64,000 nt of DNA from Minwuia thermotolerans (GCF_002924445.1 NZ_PIGG01000045.1:163091-227090); one strand, 5' to 3'. Positions 17,801 to 27,021 are shown, numbered from the stretch's first letter. Notes: generated from the sequence alone by a model not told the origin. Made by a program: numbers and translations.

Positions 17801-18261
17801 AGCTCAAGTGCCGAGAAGATCGGCTCCGGGATCCGAAAGGTCCCGCCTGCGGCCGTCAGGAAGGCACCGTTTCGGCGCGTCGTGACAAGCCGGCCGCCCT
17901 CCATCCAGTCCCCAACCAGACGAAAGCTGTCCTTGCCGATTACGCCGCGGGTGTCGGCATGGAAAGCGTACGGTACCGTTTCAGGCAGTCCTAGCTGGCG
18001 CGCCGCATTGACACCCAAGGCAGCAATCGCGGCATGATCGGCAACGATACGGTCATCTTCGAACCGGACAGCGCCATCCCGCTCCTCGCCGATGTGGCGC
18101 AGTTCGGCGATGGCCGTCGCCAGTGCGTGGTCTTCGTAGGTCCAGCTGTCAGTCGGCAGGACAATCGGTTCGTCCCGGCGAATCCTGAACCAACGCTTCG
18201 CCCCTTCGGTGCGAGCCATGAAGACAACGGGATCGGTCAGACTTGCTGCTACTTGGACCAT
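14815..18261 (-). CDS. zorD: ZorD: SNF2-type helicase with Mrr-like nuclease domain
   Basis: An 1148-residue effector of the Zorya system. About 450 residues of N-terminal region precede an SNF2 motor: MVHQVEGIAWQIAAWRAG, Walker A DDQGLGKTFQT near 535, DEIQKIKN near 663, LTGTPIENHILDLW, and the C-lobe HLSRWWNPAVEEQCNDRIYR. A C-terminal Mrr-type PD-(D/E)XK domain has GADVMLEHRV and the D/Q-x-K pair AIAQAKHTT near 1080. In Zorya, ZorD is recruited to degrade invading DNA after the ZorAB motor senses cell-envelope disturbance. Its ATG lies 13 nt inside the end of zorC, so translation is coupled. Length is close to known type I ZorD proteins. Confidence 0.92.
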   Translation of the reverse strand: MVQVAASLTDPVVFMARTEGAKRWFRIRRDEPIVLPTDSWTYEDHALATAIAELRHIGEERDGAVRFEDDRIVADHAAIAALGVNAARQLGLPETVPYAFHADTRGVIGKDSFRLVGDWMEGGRLVTTRRNGAFLTAAGGTFRIPEPIFSALELCDSFEAGALDLPEHWAALARFRATLDPETSGDIAIEPSAADHVRMAAALQEARIYTAAAFSLSLRSGDEEFQFDPVLFDTATIDARRETGLEISERDGLLGVEQAGAFRSDPERGFRAFDRVKRTYVVGRGQYVLLDDDLASVLQVVRDKQEAPVEERKAFFANPKPAIREALGSKREANDDDPTTAMQIDESVETAMDGLFQETLEYADRAIGSGAWTKPELEFLPKVSNVWLPESFAVNLAGTWVNVTESSAPAERKKLQAAIDEGRASVEIDGKAVPATQQSIEDLERQVREREMPPESQPRPEPPSPTPSDKIVVKVHENFVEEDWSPATPPRHAPDGDGLPETVLTSPMVHQVEGIAWQIAAWRAGMPGILNADDQGLGKTFQTLAFLAWLRSVQRRGPGGRRLPILVVAPTGLLRTWEREAATHLASDTLGMLMPAYGSSLRHLKKGGLSGTDLTDGVGKLDFAAINADIAKGHGDRWWILTSYETLANYQHSFHALPFSVVIFDEIQKIKNVQTINANAARAVKADFRIGLTGTPIENHILDLWAIVDVLAPLRLGSMKQFAASYRTITKEAMTELHARLFRPIRTREARELPPLGLRRVKEDCIGDLPRKDYRLYPGEMPDIQAEVYEEAREKLRDGARGNALKLLHHIRGVSLHPRSPRAASADPDAYVGESARLKTALEILDSIHNDGERALIFIEDHEMQYFVAELLRARYGLREVRIINGQTPVARRQRNVEAFQHHLVKDEGFDVMVLGPKAAGVGLTLTAATHVIHLSRWWNPAVEEQCNDRIYRIGQSRDVTVHLPLAVHPARQNQSFDCVLNELMKRKMSLSRAIIWPPTQDDNDLGALLSGIDGTDAVDYPVVDDRDWQMFEYWVQDQAKNGKEWHASLTHRSMEGGADVMLEHRVRKDNWAIAQAKHTTSPVKLIGAQAVRQVVRARYEWGKPNPQLVVITNAFGFTEDAMELARKEDVRLVGRHQLCLWPHHILA

Positions 18262-19631
18262 TCAGCAATCCTTCTCCCAACCTTGTATTGCCAGGGGCCG
18301 CGATGAACGATCGCTTCAACGTTCCGGCGATCTCTCTGAGTCCGCCGAATTTCATCGCAATCGTATGCCTCCTGATATGGGGCTACAGGATCACCAGAAT
18401 CCCTCGAAAAAATATGTACCTTGAAATTGTGCGAACCTTCTACAATCCACAGGCCACTGTCCTTGACAAAGAGAAGGCATTTTTCCTTGTCACTTGAGTT
18501 TCGAGACTTGTTTTCTGCCCACGCAAGCGAGATCTCTCCTCTACTCTCTGCATCAAGTCTATTTGCAACAGTTTCGCCCAATGGGCTGAGCGCGAACCAC
18601 GCTTCCTGAATGTAGCCCTTCTCCAGCCGATCCAGCCAGAATGGCCCTCGATCCTTCCACATGTGACTGCCAGCGACCTGATCGATGATCCGGAAGAAGG
18701 TTCGGATCGTCTTGCCGGTAAGCCAGCGCAACATGACGTCGCTGGCGCGCTCCGAAATTCGGCTACAGGCTCCCCAGGCACCAGCTCTCAGGATTCGTGG
18801 ATCTTGGAAAGCCTCGACGAGCCGATGTTCCAGAAGATCCCGGACTTCTGCCGGAGGTTCCTGCTCGATCCAAGGCGTCAGCATTGCAGCAATGGCTTCT
18901 CCGGCCCCGGTCAGCATCGGCTCCCTGCCCTCAGGCGCGATCCAGTCAAGCAACAAGCGATAGGCTTCTACGTCACCAGCCTGCAGCCTTCGATCCAGAT
19001 GACGAATGAAGTCCCTGTGCACCTCTTGCATAAGACTGAGACCATGTGGGGCCGGCATGCCGAGGCCGCGAATTGTCTCGTAGGGGCTGTCGCTCTCAAT
19101 CAGGGCGGCGCGAAGCCTTCCGACGACCTCGTCAGGATTGAACAGGGCGTAGGTCGTGGCGAGCTCGTGGAACCAGTCTTGCGGCACCGTCTTCCGTTGC
19201 AAGAGACGGTGGCCCAGCTCGACGGTGAATGTGGAATCTCGGTCCCAGCTGTCAACATAGGCCCGGGCTGCCGCGGCGATGAAGATCGGCTGTTCTCCGC
19301 GCCGAACCTCCTGGAAGAGGAGGTCGAGAACGGGCCTGTATTGCGTCTGCTTCCAGAATGATTTTCGCGTGTCACCGATGGCACGGATACCATCGCAAAG
19401 GTCGCTCCAGTAGCAGTCTCTCCAGTCGTCTCGCTCGATGCGCGCGAGCAGCCCTCGTACAATGTCTTCCGGGTCGCCGGGGAGATCGCGTCCAGCCACA
19501 TCGGGCCATCGGTCGCGAATGGCTTTCGCCGCCCGGTTCACGGCCACCGGCTCAGATGCGATCCTGGGTAGTGCTACGGTTCGCCGGACGGAATCAAGGA
19601 GGACTTCCGACAGGTGAGTCTCCTTATTCAT
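18249..19631 (-). CDS. zorC: ZorC (EH-signature protein)
   Basis: A 460-residue soluble, mostly helical protein. The ATG at 19631 is chosen because it overlaps the zorB stop by 8 nt (ATGAATAA) and gives MNKETHLSEVLLDSVRRTV; an earlier in-frame ATG would lie deep in zorB. The C-terminal half has the EH-signature type pattern (WFALSPLGETVANRL, then LLFVKDSGLWIVEGSH). ZorC is the cytosolic partner of ZorD, believed to bind DNA or help bring the nuclease to its target. Identity rests mainly on position between clear zorB and zorD genes and on these motifs. Confidence 0.88.
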   Translation of the reverse strand: MNKETHLSEVLLDSVRRTVALPRIASEPVAVNRAAKAIRDRWPDVAGRDLPGDPEDIVRGLLARIERDDWRDCYWSDLCDGIRAIGDTRKSFWKQTQYRPVLDLLFQEVRRGEQPIFIAAAARAYVDSWDRDSTFTVELGHRLLQRKTVPQDWFHELATTYALFNPDEVVGRLRAALIESDSPYETIRGLGMPAPHGLSLMQEVHRDFIRHLDRRLQAGDVEAYRLLLDWIAPEGREPMLTGAGEAIAAMLTPWIEQEPPAEVRDLLEHRLVEAFQDPRILRAGAWGACSRISERASDVMLRWLTGKTIRTFFRIIDQVAGSHMWKDRGPFWLDRLEKGYIQEAWFALSPLGETVANRLDAESRGEISLAWAENKSRNSSDKEKCLLFVKDSGLWIVEGSHNFKVHIFSRDSGDPVAPYQEAYDCDEIRRTQRDRRNVEAIVHRGPWQYKVGRRIAEWSK

Positions 19632-20655
19632 CGTCGATCGTCCTACCTGCGCTGTTGCGGAGTGCATCCTTGATCTTGTCGATTTCATCGACGCTTCGGG
19701 GCAACTGCAAGATTAGCCTCAGGTCGATACGTCGGTTCCTCCGATTGTTGTCGGTCTCGCTGGCGCCCGGAAGCCTTGGAAGCTGTCGCAGTTCGCCATA
19801 GCCGGCAAAGGACATCACTGGGTGTCCGGACAAGTTGCGAAATTTCATGAGCCGCCGGTCGTTGCTCCCGATCATGACACGGAACATTTCTGCAGCCCGC
19901 CGGGCGGAGAGGTCGTAATTATCGATCAGTTCGCCACGACCGCTGACGGGCACAACGTCGGTATGACCCTCGATCTGGACAGTCTCGATCAGTACGCTGT
20001 TTCGGTTCTTCTCCGGGTCGAAGTGGCCTCCCTCCCCAACTGCATAGGGTGGCAGCACAGCGATCAGCGCTTCGGCGATGGCGGTGGCGATATTGTATGC
20101 GGTACCTTCGGGGTCGGTTGTCACGCGCCACTGGCCGGAGGCGAACAGTTCGTCGGCCGACAGGCGGATCAGGCCGCTGTCCTGATCGATCGAGACCTTG
20201 ATGCCGGTCTTTTCCTCGATCCGTTTCTTCAGTTCTGACAGCAACAGGTTTCGCTGATCCGTTGCCTGCCTCAGATATTCCGATAAGGGATCCGGTACCT
20301 GCAATTCCCTGATCTGCGTCTCGAGTTTCTCGATTTTTCGATTTGCGTCGGCGAGCAGTCGTTCGAGCTCGGCAATTCGCCTGTCGCGCTTCTCCACCAA
20401 TTCCTCGAGGTCTGCGATCCGGACGCGGAGCGTGTCCGCTTCCCGACGAGCCTCGTCCCTCTCGGCCGTCAGTTGGCCGACAACACGCACGTGCTCCTCC
20501 AGTGGAATGGTTTGATCTGAGCGGAACTGTGTCGCGAAGAATGCCAGCAGGATGAGCAGGATGAACAGAAACGAGACCGACAGATCGGTCATCGAGACGA
20601 AGACGGATTCGCCTTCCTCTTCCTGTCGTCGCGTCCGTCCGCTCAGGATGGCCAT
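19624..20655 (-). CDS. zorB: ZorB: MotB/OmpA-type stator subunit
   Basis: A 343-residue inner-membrane protein with one N-terminal transmembrane helix (FVSMTDLSVSFLFILLILLA). It carries D24 where MotB-like proteins have the essential proton-channel Asp. A long coiled-coil linker follows (about residues 55-125), then a C-terminal OmpA-like peptidoglycan-binding domain with VQIEGHTDVVPVSG and YDLSARRAAEMFR. With ZorA it forms a proton-driven membrane motor of the Zorya defence system, anchored in the cell wall. It is longer than the roughly 250 residues of some ZorB proteins, because of the coiled coil. The gene starts 9 nt after zorA ends. Confidence 0.92.
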   Translation of the reverse strand: MAILSGRTRRQEEEGESVFVSMTDLSVSFLFILLILLAFFATQFRSDQTIPLEEHVRVVGQLTAERDEARREADTLRVRIADLEELVEKRDRRIAELERLLADANRKIEKLETQIRELQVPDPLSEYLRQATDQRNLLLSELKKRIEEKTGIKVSIDQDSGLIRLSADELFASGQWRVTTDPEGTAYNIATAIAEALIAVLPPYAVGEGGHFDPEKNRNSVLIETVQIEGHTDVVPVSGRGELIDNYDLSARRAAEMFRVMIGSNDRRLMKFRNLSGHPVMSFAGYGELRQLPRLPGASETDNNRRNRRIDLRLILQLPRSVDEIDKIKDALRNSAGRTIDDE

Positions 20656-20664
20656 GGTGCGCGA

Positions 20665-22770
20665 CTACCTATTCGGCCCGCGATAGGGCTCGATCTGCTC
20701 GACTACGGCGCGCAGCGTCGTCAACGCCTCGGCCGTTTGCGTATTGAGCGTTTCGGCGAAACTACCGATCTCCTGCACGCTTTGCTGAACCTGGTTGCGG
20801 ATCTCTTCGAAGGCGCGGCCCAACGCGCTGTCTATGTCCTGGTAGCGATTGACGATGTTGCTGAAGTCGTCGACAGCGGTTTCGAGCGAATCGATAGCCT
20901 GGTGCATCGCGCGCTGCGGTTCCTGGACACCCTGAACTGCCAACTCCATCGCATTGGCTGCGGCTTCGATCATCCGCACGAGTTCACGGTTTGAGGCCTC
21001 GATCCGGCCAGCGGCCTCTGCCATCGGACTGGTTGCGCGCGCCAAGTCTTCCGTCGTCTTCGAAATCTCGGCATTGGCCAGTTCGATTGCGCCCGCGCTA
21101 TTCGAGACCGCATCGGCGTGGCGCTGGCTTTGGGTGGTGGCGCCCTGGATCGCCTCGCGCCAGCGATTCAAGCCGACCTGCAATTCCTCAATAGGCGTCA
21201 GCAGATCGCCCCGGAAGGCCTCGGCGAAGCGGCCAGTCTGTCCCTCGATATCGGACATGGCCTTAGTCAGACCGTCGACGAGGCCCGCAAGTCCCTCGCC
21301 CATCGCCGCGGTCGCGCTTTCACCAGCCTGGCGCACCGTCTTGTCGGCTTCGTCAGCTGAGGCCGCGCCAGCCTGTCGGATTGTCTCCGCAATCTCTGAC
21401 GCGGCTCCTTGCAGGGTCTGCGCGGACCGCTCGAGGGTTTCGCCACCGCGTTCCGTGTTCTGCTGGATTGCCTGCAGGGCCGTGTCCATTCGCGACAGCA
21501 GACGTTCCGTCCCATCGTTCAGAACCTGTGTGGCACCCTCTGTCGACGCTGCCATCTGACTGCGTAGCTCACCTATCTGTTGCGCTAGCGCGGCTACCGC
21601 CGCGTCGACCTGCCCGGCCATGGTGTTGGAGGAGTTGTCCATCCGCTCGGTCATGACGGAGAGAGACTGGCCGACCTTGTCCATGGTCCTGCCCATCTCT
21701 TCCAGGGAGTCCCTCATGCCCGCGGTCAACTGACCGCTCAGGCCATCCGCAATGTCCTTTGTGGTACTGCCGAGGTTCTGCTCCAGACGCTCCATGATCG
21801 GCTGCATGGAATTCTGGATGGCTGTCGGCACCCCCTCGTTCAGGGTCTGGAGGCCGACTGTCAGGCTGTTCTCCATCGACGCCAGGCGTTCGGTTTGTTG
21901 CTCGGCAGCGGTCTGCAGCGGGCGACCAAGCTGTGCCACCAGTTCCGGCAAGAGACCCTTCAACTGCTCGGTCTGCCGCTCCTGCTGGGTAAGCATCATT
22001 GCCAGCAGGCTTTCGGGCGTGCGGAACAGGACACGTTTCTCAATCGAATTGCAAAGTCTCAACAAGCGATCGTCGATCTTGCCGGTACGGCCCCGAAGTT
22101 CGACAGTGAACAAGATTGAGCAAAGCAAACCAGTGAGCGACATGATGAACTTTGCGCTAGCGACGGACAGGAGGTCAGTGAGGGCTCCTGTGGTTCCGGC
22201 CTCGGAGCCATCCGTAGCCGACCGCAAAGTCTCCGAGGCGGTATCGAGCGCCGCGACGAGACCAAGAAAAGTTAAGAACAAGCCAACTGAAACAAACAGC
22301 GCCGGCACATGTCGCCAGAAGCCGTCTTCAATCCCGAGATCTTCACGATTGAAATAGGATGATGGACGGACCGAATTGTAAATTCGTTCATTGGCCGAAG
22401 ACTCCTCTAGAGTCTCTGCATATTCGCGCCAAGCAGTACCAAGCCGGCTTGCGGGCTCATTCAGACTCCGATTCTCCAGAGCATGCAATTCAGAAGAAAG
22501 ATCAATGTAGCTCCGCTGGAAGGCAACTGCGTCCGGTGCGCGCTCAACAATTTCAGAGAAAACCTTGATGGCCTTCAAGATATTACGGGTTTTGAAGTAG
22601 TAGCGAATACCTACAAAGGCCAACGCGATGACCAGCGCTACGCAAACGAGGCCCGGGGCGTATTCCTGCCGCAACAGGCTTGCGAACAGAAGAACGCCTT
22701 GGCCGACAACCGTTCCGAAAGCCTGCGCATTTTCCCAGACGGGTCCCCACATGCCGCGCCATACCCCCAA
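20665..22770 (-). CDS. zorA: ZorA: MotA/ExbB-type motor subunit with long coiled-coil tail
   Basis: A 701-residue membrane protein and first gene of the Zorya operon. Transmembrane segments are visible near residues 40-60 (PGLVCVALVIALAFVGIRYY), around 150-170 (VPALFVSVGLFLTFLGLVAA) and around 205-225 (AKFIMSLTGLLCSILFTV), the pattern of MotA/TolQ/ExbB proteins. From about 260 to the end it is a continuous helical, Gln/Ala/Glu-rich tail with repeated DGL, SME and QTxE patterns, the long cytoplasmic ZorA tail thought to carry the signal to ZorC and ZorD. The start used is at 22770; an ATG six codons later is possible. The promoter should lie in 22771-23002, which is shared with the divergent cluster. 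Confidence 0.92.
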   Translation of the reverse strand: MGVWRGMWGPVWENAQAFGTVVGQGVLLFASLLRQEYAPGLVCVALVIALAFVGIRYYFKTRNILKAIKVFSEIVERAPDAVAFQRSYIDLSSELHALENRSLNEPASRLGTAWREYAETLEESSANERIYNSVRPSSYFNREDLGIEDGFWRHVPALFVSVGLFLTFLGLVAALDTASETLRSATDGSEAGTTGALTDLLSVASAKFIMSLTGLLCSILFTVELRGRTGKIDDRLLRLCNSIEKRVLFRTPESLLAMMLTQQERQTEQLKGLLPELVAQLGRPLQTAAEQQTERLASMENSLTVGLQTLNEGVPTAIQNSMQPIMERLEQNLGSTTKDIADGLSGQLTAGMRDSLEEMGRTMDKVGQSLSVMTERMDNSSNTMAGQVDAAVAALAQQIGELRSQMAASTEGATQVLNDGTERLLSRMDTALQAIQQNTERGGETLERSAQTLQGAASEIAETIRQAGAASADEADKTVRQAGESATAAMGEGLAGLVDGLTKAMSDIEGQTGRFAEAFRGDLLTPIEELQVGLNRWREAIQGATTQSQRHADAVSNSAGAIELANAEISKTTEDLARATSPMAEAAGRIEASNRELVRMIEAAANAMELAVQGVQEPQRAMHQAIDSLETAVDDFSNIVNRYQDIDSALGRAFEEIRNQVQQSVQEIGSFAETLNTQTAEALTTLRAVVEQIEPYRGPNR

Positions 22771-23002
22771 AAAGTCAGGTGAAAAACTACGAACGAGCTG
22801 ATCTAACCCCGAGCATTGGAACCAACTTTACGGCGAGTGATCCATGCTGCAACACCCAATGGTCGATTGAGCTTTATTGCCTCCCATCGCGCACGGCATA
22901 CCCCTTCGCAATTGACGGTCTTCCCTCACACCACTGCAAGGAAGTAGCATCCCCTTGCGGTTGCAGAGCTGGGAGTATGCTCGCGACCGCAAGGGAGAGG
23001 GC

Positions 23003-26000
23003 GTGGCAGATTCATTTTTCGAGAAGCCGATCCTGAACTCGCCCTATGGCTATCCGGGGCGGCACTGGGAACTCGACGACGATGGTCAGCCGACCAATCG
23101 GATCATCGACACACGTCGCCATTCCGAACTGATCACGCCGGTCCCCCAGTCCAAGAAGGGCAAGAAGTCGTCCAGGGCCGGCCAGGGTGATCTGCTGACC
23201 GAGGCGGACGGGCAGGAATACGTCCTCAAGCCGATCGTCAACCGGATCCGCGCCGAGGTCGATGTCTGGCGGCGGCTGCCGAGCGAGAGCCAGTGGCGCG
23301 TGACGCCGCATACGGCCCGCCTGCTGCGCCACTGGCGGGAGCATCAGTTCAACGACGTGCGCCCGTTCTTCTGCCAGGTGGAGGCGGCAGAGACGGCGAT
23401 CTGGCTGGCCGAGGTGGCGAGCCGGGAGCGTCCGGCCCATTTCGCGCTGAACCACCTCCAGGATGCCAACGGCGACGCCAATCCGGAACTCTTCCGCATC
23501 GCGCTGAAGCTGGCGACGGGCGCCGGCAAGACCACGGTCATGGCCATGCTGATCGCCTGGCAGACGATCAACGCCGTCCGCATGCCGGGCAGCAACCGCT
23601 TCTCCCGAAGCTTCCTGATCGTCGCGCCGGGCATCACCATCCGCGACCGCCTGCGCGTGCTACTGCCCAATGACCCTGAGAACTACTACCGCACTCGGGA
23701 ACTGGTGCCCCAGGACATGCTCGACGATGTGCTGAAGGCGAAGATCGTCGTGACCAACTACCACGCCTTCAAGCACCGTGTGACCACCGACGTCGCCCGC
23801 GGCACCCAGAAGGCGATCGAGGGCCGCGACGGGAAGATGGCGCTGCTGGAGACCGACGGGCAGATGCTCCGCCGGGTCATGCCGGAACTGATGCACGACA
23901 AGGCCATCGTCGTGATCAACGACGAGGCGCATCACTGCTACCGCGAGCGGCCGCTTTCCGCCGAGGAAAAACTCAAGGGCGACGAGAAGAAGGAGGCGGA
24001 CGAGAACAACGCCGCCGCTCGGCTCTGGATATCAGGGCTCGAGGCCATACGCCGCCATCGCGGCATGGGCATCCGGACGGTCTACGACCTGTCGGCGACC
24101 CCCTTCTTCCTGAGGGGCTCGGGCTACCGCGAGGGCACGCTGTTCCCGTGGACGGTCAGCGACTTCTCGCTGGTCGACGCCATCGAAAGCGGCATCGTCA
24201 AACTGCCGCGGGTGCCCATCGCCGACAACATCCCCGGCGGGGACATGCCGCAGTACCGCAACCTCTGGGACACGATCGGCAAGAAGATGCCGAAGAAGGG
24301 GTTGTTGAAGGGCGGCAAGCCTGTCGACTCCCATTCCATTCCGATCCAGCTCCAGACGGCTCTGGAGGCGCTCTACGGGCACTACGAGAAGGTCTTCGAT
24401 CTGTGGGAAGACAACGACATCGGCGTGCCGCCGGTGTTCATCGTCGTCTGCAACAACACCACGACGTCGAAGCTGGTGCACGACTACATCTCCGGCTTCT
24501 TCCGGCACCACGACGACGAGAGCCGGACCTTCGAACAGGGCCGACTGAAACTCTTCCGCAATTACGACGACAACGGCGAAAGACTGGCGCGGCCGCGGAC
24601 ACTGCTGATCGACAGCGCCCAGCTGGAATCCGGCGAGGCGCTGGACCGGAACTTCCGCGAGATCGCGACGGACGAGATCGATCGCTTCCGCGACGACATA
24701 GTCCAGCGGACGGGAGACCGCAACGCCGCCGACAACATCACCGACCAGGATCTGCTGCGCGAGGTCATGAACACCGTCGGCAAGAAGGGCCGTCTGGGCG
24801 AGTCGATACGCTGCGTGGTCTCGGTGTCGATGCTGACCGAGGGCTGGGACGCCAACACGGTGACCCACATCCTTGGCGTCCGCGCCTTCGGCACGCAGCT
24901 CCTCTGCGAGCAGGTGGTGGGCCGAGGACTGCGGCGGCAGTCCTATGACGTCGACCCGGATACGGGCCTGTTCGACGCCGAGTATGCCGACATCCTGGGC
25001 ATCCCGTTCGACTTCACGGCGCAGCCGGTGGTCGCGCCGCCAAAGCCGCCGAAGAAGACCACCAACATCCGCGCCGTCCGGCCCGAGCGCGATCACCTGG
25101 AGATCCGCTTCCCGCGTGTCCGCGGCTATCGCGTCGATCTGCCGCCGGAGAAGCTGGTCCCGAAGTTCACCGCAGAGTCGAAGCTCGTTCTCACGCCCGA
25201 TCTCGTCGGCGCGACGAAGACGGTCAACAGCGGCCTGATCGGGGAGAAGGCGCAGCTCTCGGTCGAGCATCTGAGGGACACGCGGCCCTCGTCCATCGTC
25301 TACAACCTCACCCACCACCTGCTGCTGCACAAGTATCGCGACGCCGGGGGCGACGCGAAACTGCACCTGTTCGGACAGCTGAAACGCATCGCCCGCGTCT
25401 GGATCGACCAGTGCCTGGAATGCAAGGGCGGCACCTTCCCGGCCCAGCTGATGTACCGGGAGATCGCCGACATGGCGGCGTGCCGGATCGCCGACGCCGT
25501 GACGGCCCAGATGCTGGACCAACGACCGGTGCGGGCGATCCTCGACCCGTTCAACCCGGCCGGCTCGACCATGCACGTCAACTTCAACTCCTCCAGCGAC
25601 AAGCTCTGGCCGACCAACCTCGACAAGTCCCACGTCAACTACGTGGTCTGGGACAGTACCTGGGAGGAACAGTTCTGCCGCGTCGCGGAGCAGCACCCCC
25701 GCGTGATGGCCTATGTGAAGAACCAGGGACTGGGGCTGGAGGTGCCCTACCGCTACGGCTCCGGCCAGCGCACCTACATCCCGGATTTCGTCGTCCGCAT
25801 CGACGACGGCCGCGGTGCGGACGACCCGCTGAACCTAGTGGTGGAGATCTCCGGCTATCCGAAGGGCGACAAGGCCGAGAAGGTCTCCACGATGAACACC
25901 TACTGGGTGCCCGGCGTGAACAATCTGGGCAGCCACGGCCGCTGGGCCTTCGCCGAGTTCACCGAGGTCTTCGAAATCGACGACGCCTTCGACCGGCTGA

Positions 26001-26035
26001 TCGAGGGCTTCGTGAGGGAGTCGGCCGCGGCATGA
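23003..26035 (+). CDS. Type III Res-like helicase-nuclease (BPTD_3080-family restriction protein)
   Basis: A 1010-residue DEAD/DEAH-type enzyme resembling type III restriction subunits. The start is placed at the GTG at 23003 (ADSFFEKPILNSPYG), behind agggagagggc. Motifs are Walker A ATGAGKT (171-177), Ia FLIVAPGITIRDRL, DEAH box INDEAHHCY (D307), motif III DLSATPFFL, a second RecA lobe with SMLTEGWDANTVTHILGVRA, and motif VI CEQVVGRGLRRQ near 637. A C-terminal nuclease-like part reads YIPDFVVRIDDG and NLVVEISGYPKGDKAEK: it has a PD...E-x-S core in which the usual Lys is replaced, though a Lys follows nearby. It heads a plus-strand cluster and overlaps the next gene by 4 nt. Confidence 0.82.
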   Translation: MADSFFEKPILNSPYGYPGRHWELDDDGQPTNRIIDTRRHSELITPVPQSKKGKKSSRAGQGDLLTEADGQEYVLKPIVNRIRAEVDVWRRLPSESQWRVTPHTARLLRHWREHQFNDVRPFFCQVEAAETAIWLAEVASRERPAHFALNHLQDANGDANPELFRIALKLATGAGKTTVMAMLIAWQTINAVRMPGSNRFSRSFLIVAPGITIRDRLRVLLPNDPENYYRTRELVPQDMLDDVLKAKIVVTNYHAFKHRVTTDVARGTQKAIEGRDGKMALLETDGQMLRRVMPELMHDKAIVVINDEAHHCYRERPLSAEEKLKGDEKKEADENNAAARLWISGLEAIRRHRGMGIRTVYDLSATPFFLRGSGYREGTLFPWTVSDFSLVDAIESGIVKLPRVPIADNIPGGDMPQYRNLWDTIGKKMPKKGLLKGGKPVDSHSIPIQLQTALEALYGHYEKVFDLWEDNDIGVPPVFIVVCNNTTTSKLVHDYISGFFRHHDDESRTFEQGRLKLFRNYDDNGERLARPRTLLIDSAQLESGEALDRNFREIATDEIDRFRDDIVQRTGDRNAADNITDQDLLREVMNTVGKKGRLGESIRCVVSVSMLTEGWDANTVTHILGVRAFGTQLLCEQVVGRGLRRQSYDVDPDTGLFDAEYADILGIPFDFTAQPVVAPPKPPKKTTNIRAVRPERDHLEIRFPRVRGYRVDLPPEKLVPKFTAESKLVLTPDLVGATKTVNSGLIGEKAQLSVEHLRDTRPSSIVYNLTHHLLLHKYRDAGGDAKLHLFGQLKRIARVWIDQCLECKGGTFPAQLMYREIADMAACRIADAVTAQMLDQRPVRAILDPFNPAGSTMHVNFNSSSDKLWPTNLDKSHVNYVVWDSTWEEQFCRVAEQHPRVMAYVKNQGLGLEVPYRYGSGQRTYIPDFVVRIDDGRGADDPLNLVVEISGYPKGDKAEKVSTMNTYWVPGVNNLGSHGRWAFAEFTEVFEIDDAFDRLIEGFVRESAAA

Positions 26036-26961
26036 CGGAACTCGGCGAACTGCGCGAAGTCGGCCTGCGCGAGGCCTGGGAGCATGAGGCGCACAGCTTC
26101 ACGCCCTGGCTCTGCGACAATCTCGGCGCGCTGGGGGACGAGGTCGGCCTGACGCTGGAACTGGTCCGCCGCGAGGCGCCGGTGCAGCAATACTCCGCCG
26201 ACATTCTCGCCCGCAGCGCCGCCGACGACAGTCTGGTCCTGATCGAGAACCAGCTCGAAGGCTCCGACCACCGCCATCTCGGCCAGATCATGACCTATCT
26301 CGCCGGTCTCGACGCGCAGACCGTCATCTGGGTCGCCGCCCGCTTCGAGGAGCCGCACGTTTCGGCGATCAAGTGGCTGAACGAGCACACGCCGGAGCCT
26401 TTCGCCTTCTTCGCTGTCCAGGTGAAGGTCGTCCGCATCGGCGACAGCCTGCCGGCGCCGCTGTTCGACGTGCTGGTCCGTCCCAACCACTGGGAGCGGC
26501 GTCTGCAGGCGGAGGCGGCCGAAGCCCCCACCGAGCTCGGACAGTTCCGCCGGGACTTCTGGACCCATGTCATCGAACGCCACCCCGAAGCCTGGGAGGG
26601 GGTCCTGCCCTCGGCGTCGTCCAGCAGGCACTGGTGGGACGATCACTGGGAAGTGTTCATCGCATTGTTCGTGTCGAAGCAGCGTGTGGGCGTCTTCCTG
26701 CGCGGCCGCCGCGGTGCACGCGCGGAGGAGACCGCCGCCTTCCTCGAACCTCACGCCGAATGGCTCGCGTCGCGGCTCGGCGTCGACATGGGGGGCGAGG
26801 GTCGCCAGCAGTTCTTCACCACCCGCCTCGAAGCCGACGTCACCGACCGGACCCAATGGGACAGGCTGGCCGACTGGCTGACCGCGACCGCGGAACGCTA
26901 CTGGCCGGTGGTCGAGGAACTCCATGCCGACGATGCAAATTCGGGAGGCGAATCCCGATGA
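26032..26961 (+). CDS. DUF4268-type protein
   Basis: A 309-residue soluble protein starting at the ATG that overlaps the previous stop (ATGA). The N-terminal half contains a nuclease-like core, YSADILARSADDSLVLIENQ (joining residues as D...IENQ), followed by HRHLGQIMTYLAG, similar to the D/E-x-Q sites of PD-(D/E)XK-related folds. The C-terminal half holds the DUF4268 pattern with WWDDHWEVFIALFVSKQRVG. Such proteins are common next to restriction-modification genes but have no settled activity. Tight coupling to the helicase suggests that they act together. Confidence 0.72.
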   Translation: MTELGELREVGLREAWEHEAHSFTPWLCDNLGALGDEVGLTLELVRREAPVQQYSADILARSAADDSLVLIENQLEGSDHRHLGQIMTYLAGLDAQTVIWVAARFEEPHVSAIKWLNEHTPEPFAFFAVQVKVVRIGDSLPAPLFDVLVRPNHWERRLQAEAAEAPTELGQFRRDFWTHVIERHPEAWEGVLPSASSSRHWWDDHWEVFIALFVSKQRVGVFLRGRRGARAEETAAFLEPHAEWLASRLGVDMGGEGRQQFFTTRLEADVTDRTQWDRLADWLTATAERYWPVVEELHADDANSGGESR

Positions 26962-27021
26962 AATTTTCCGTGGATGTTTTCCGAGGCCGCTTTTCGCCAA
27001 CCATTTTCGCAATCAAAAAAA

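Noticed and set aside
18243..18497. Small plus-strand ORF at the zorC/zorD junction
   Set aside because: It is antisense to zorC and the start of zorD, without domain or ribosome site.
24032..25696. A 554-codon minus-strand frame
   Set aside because: It is antisense to the Res-like helicase, which has all helicase motifs. No own ribosome site or domain was seen.
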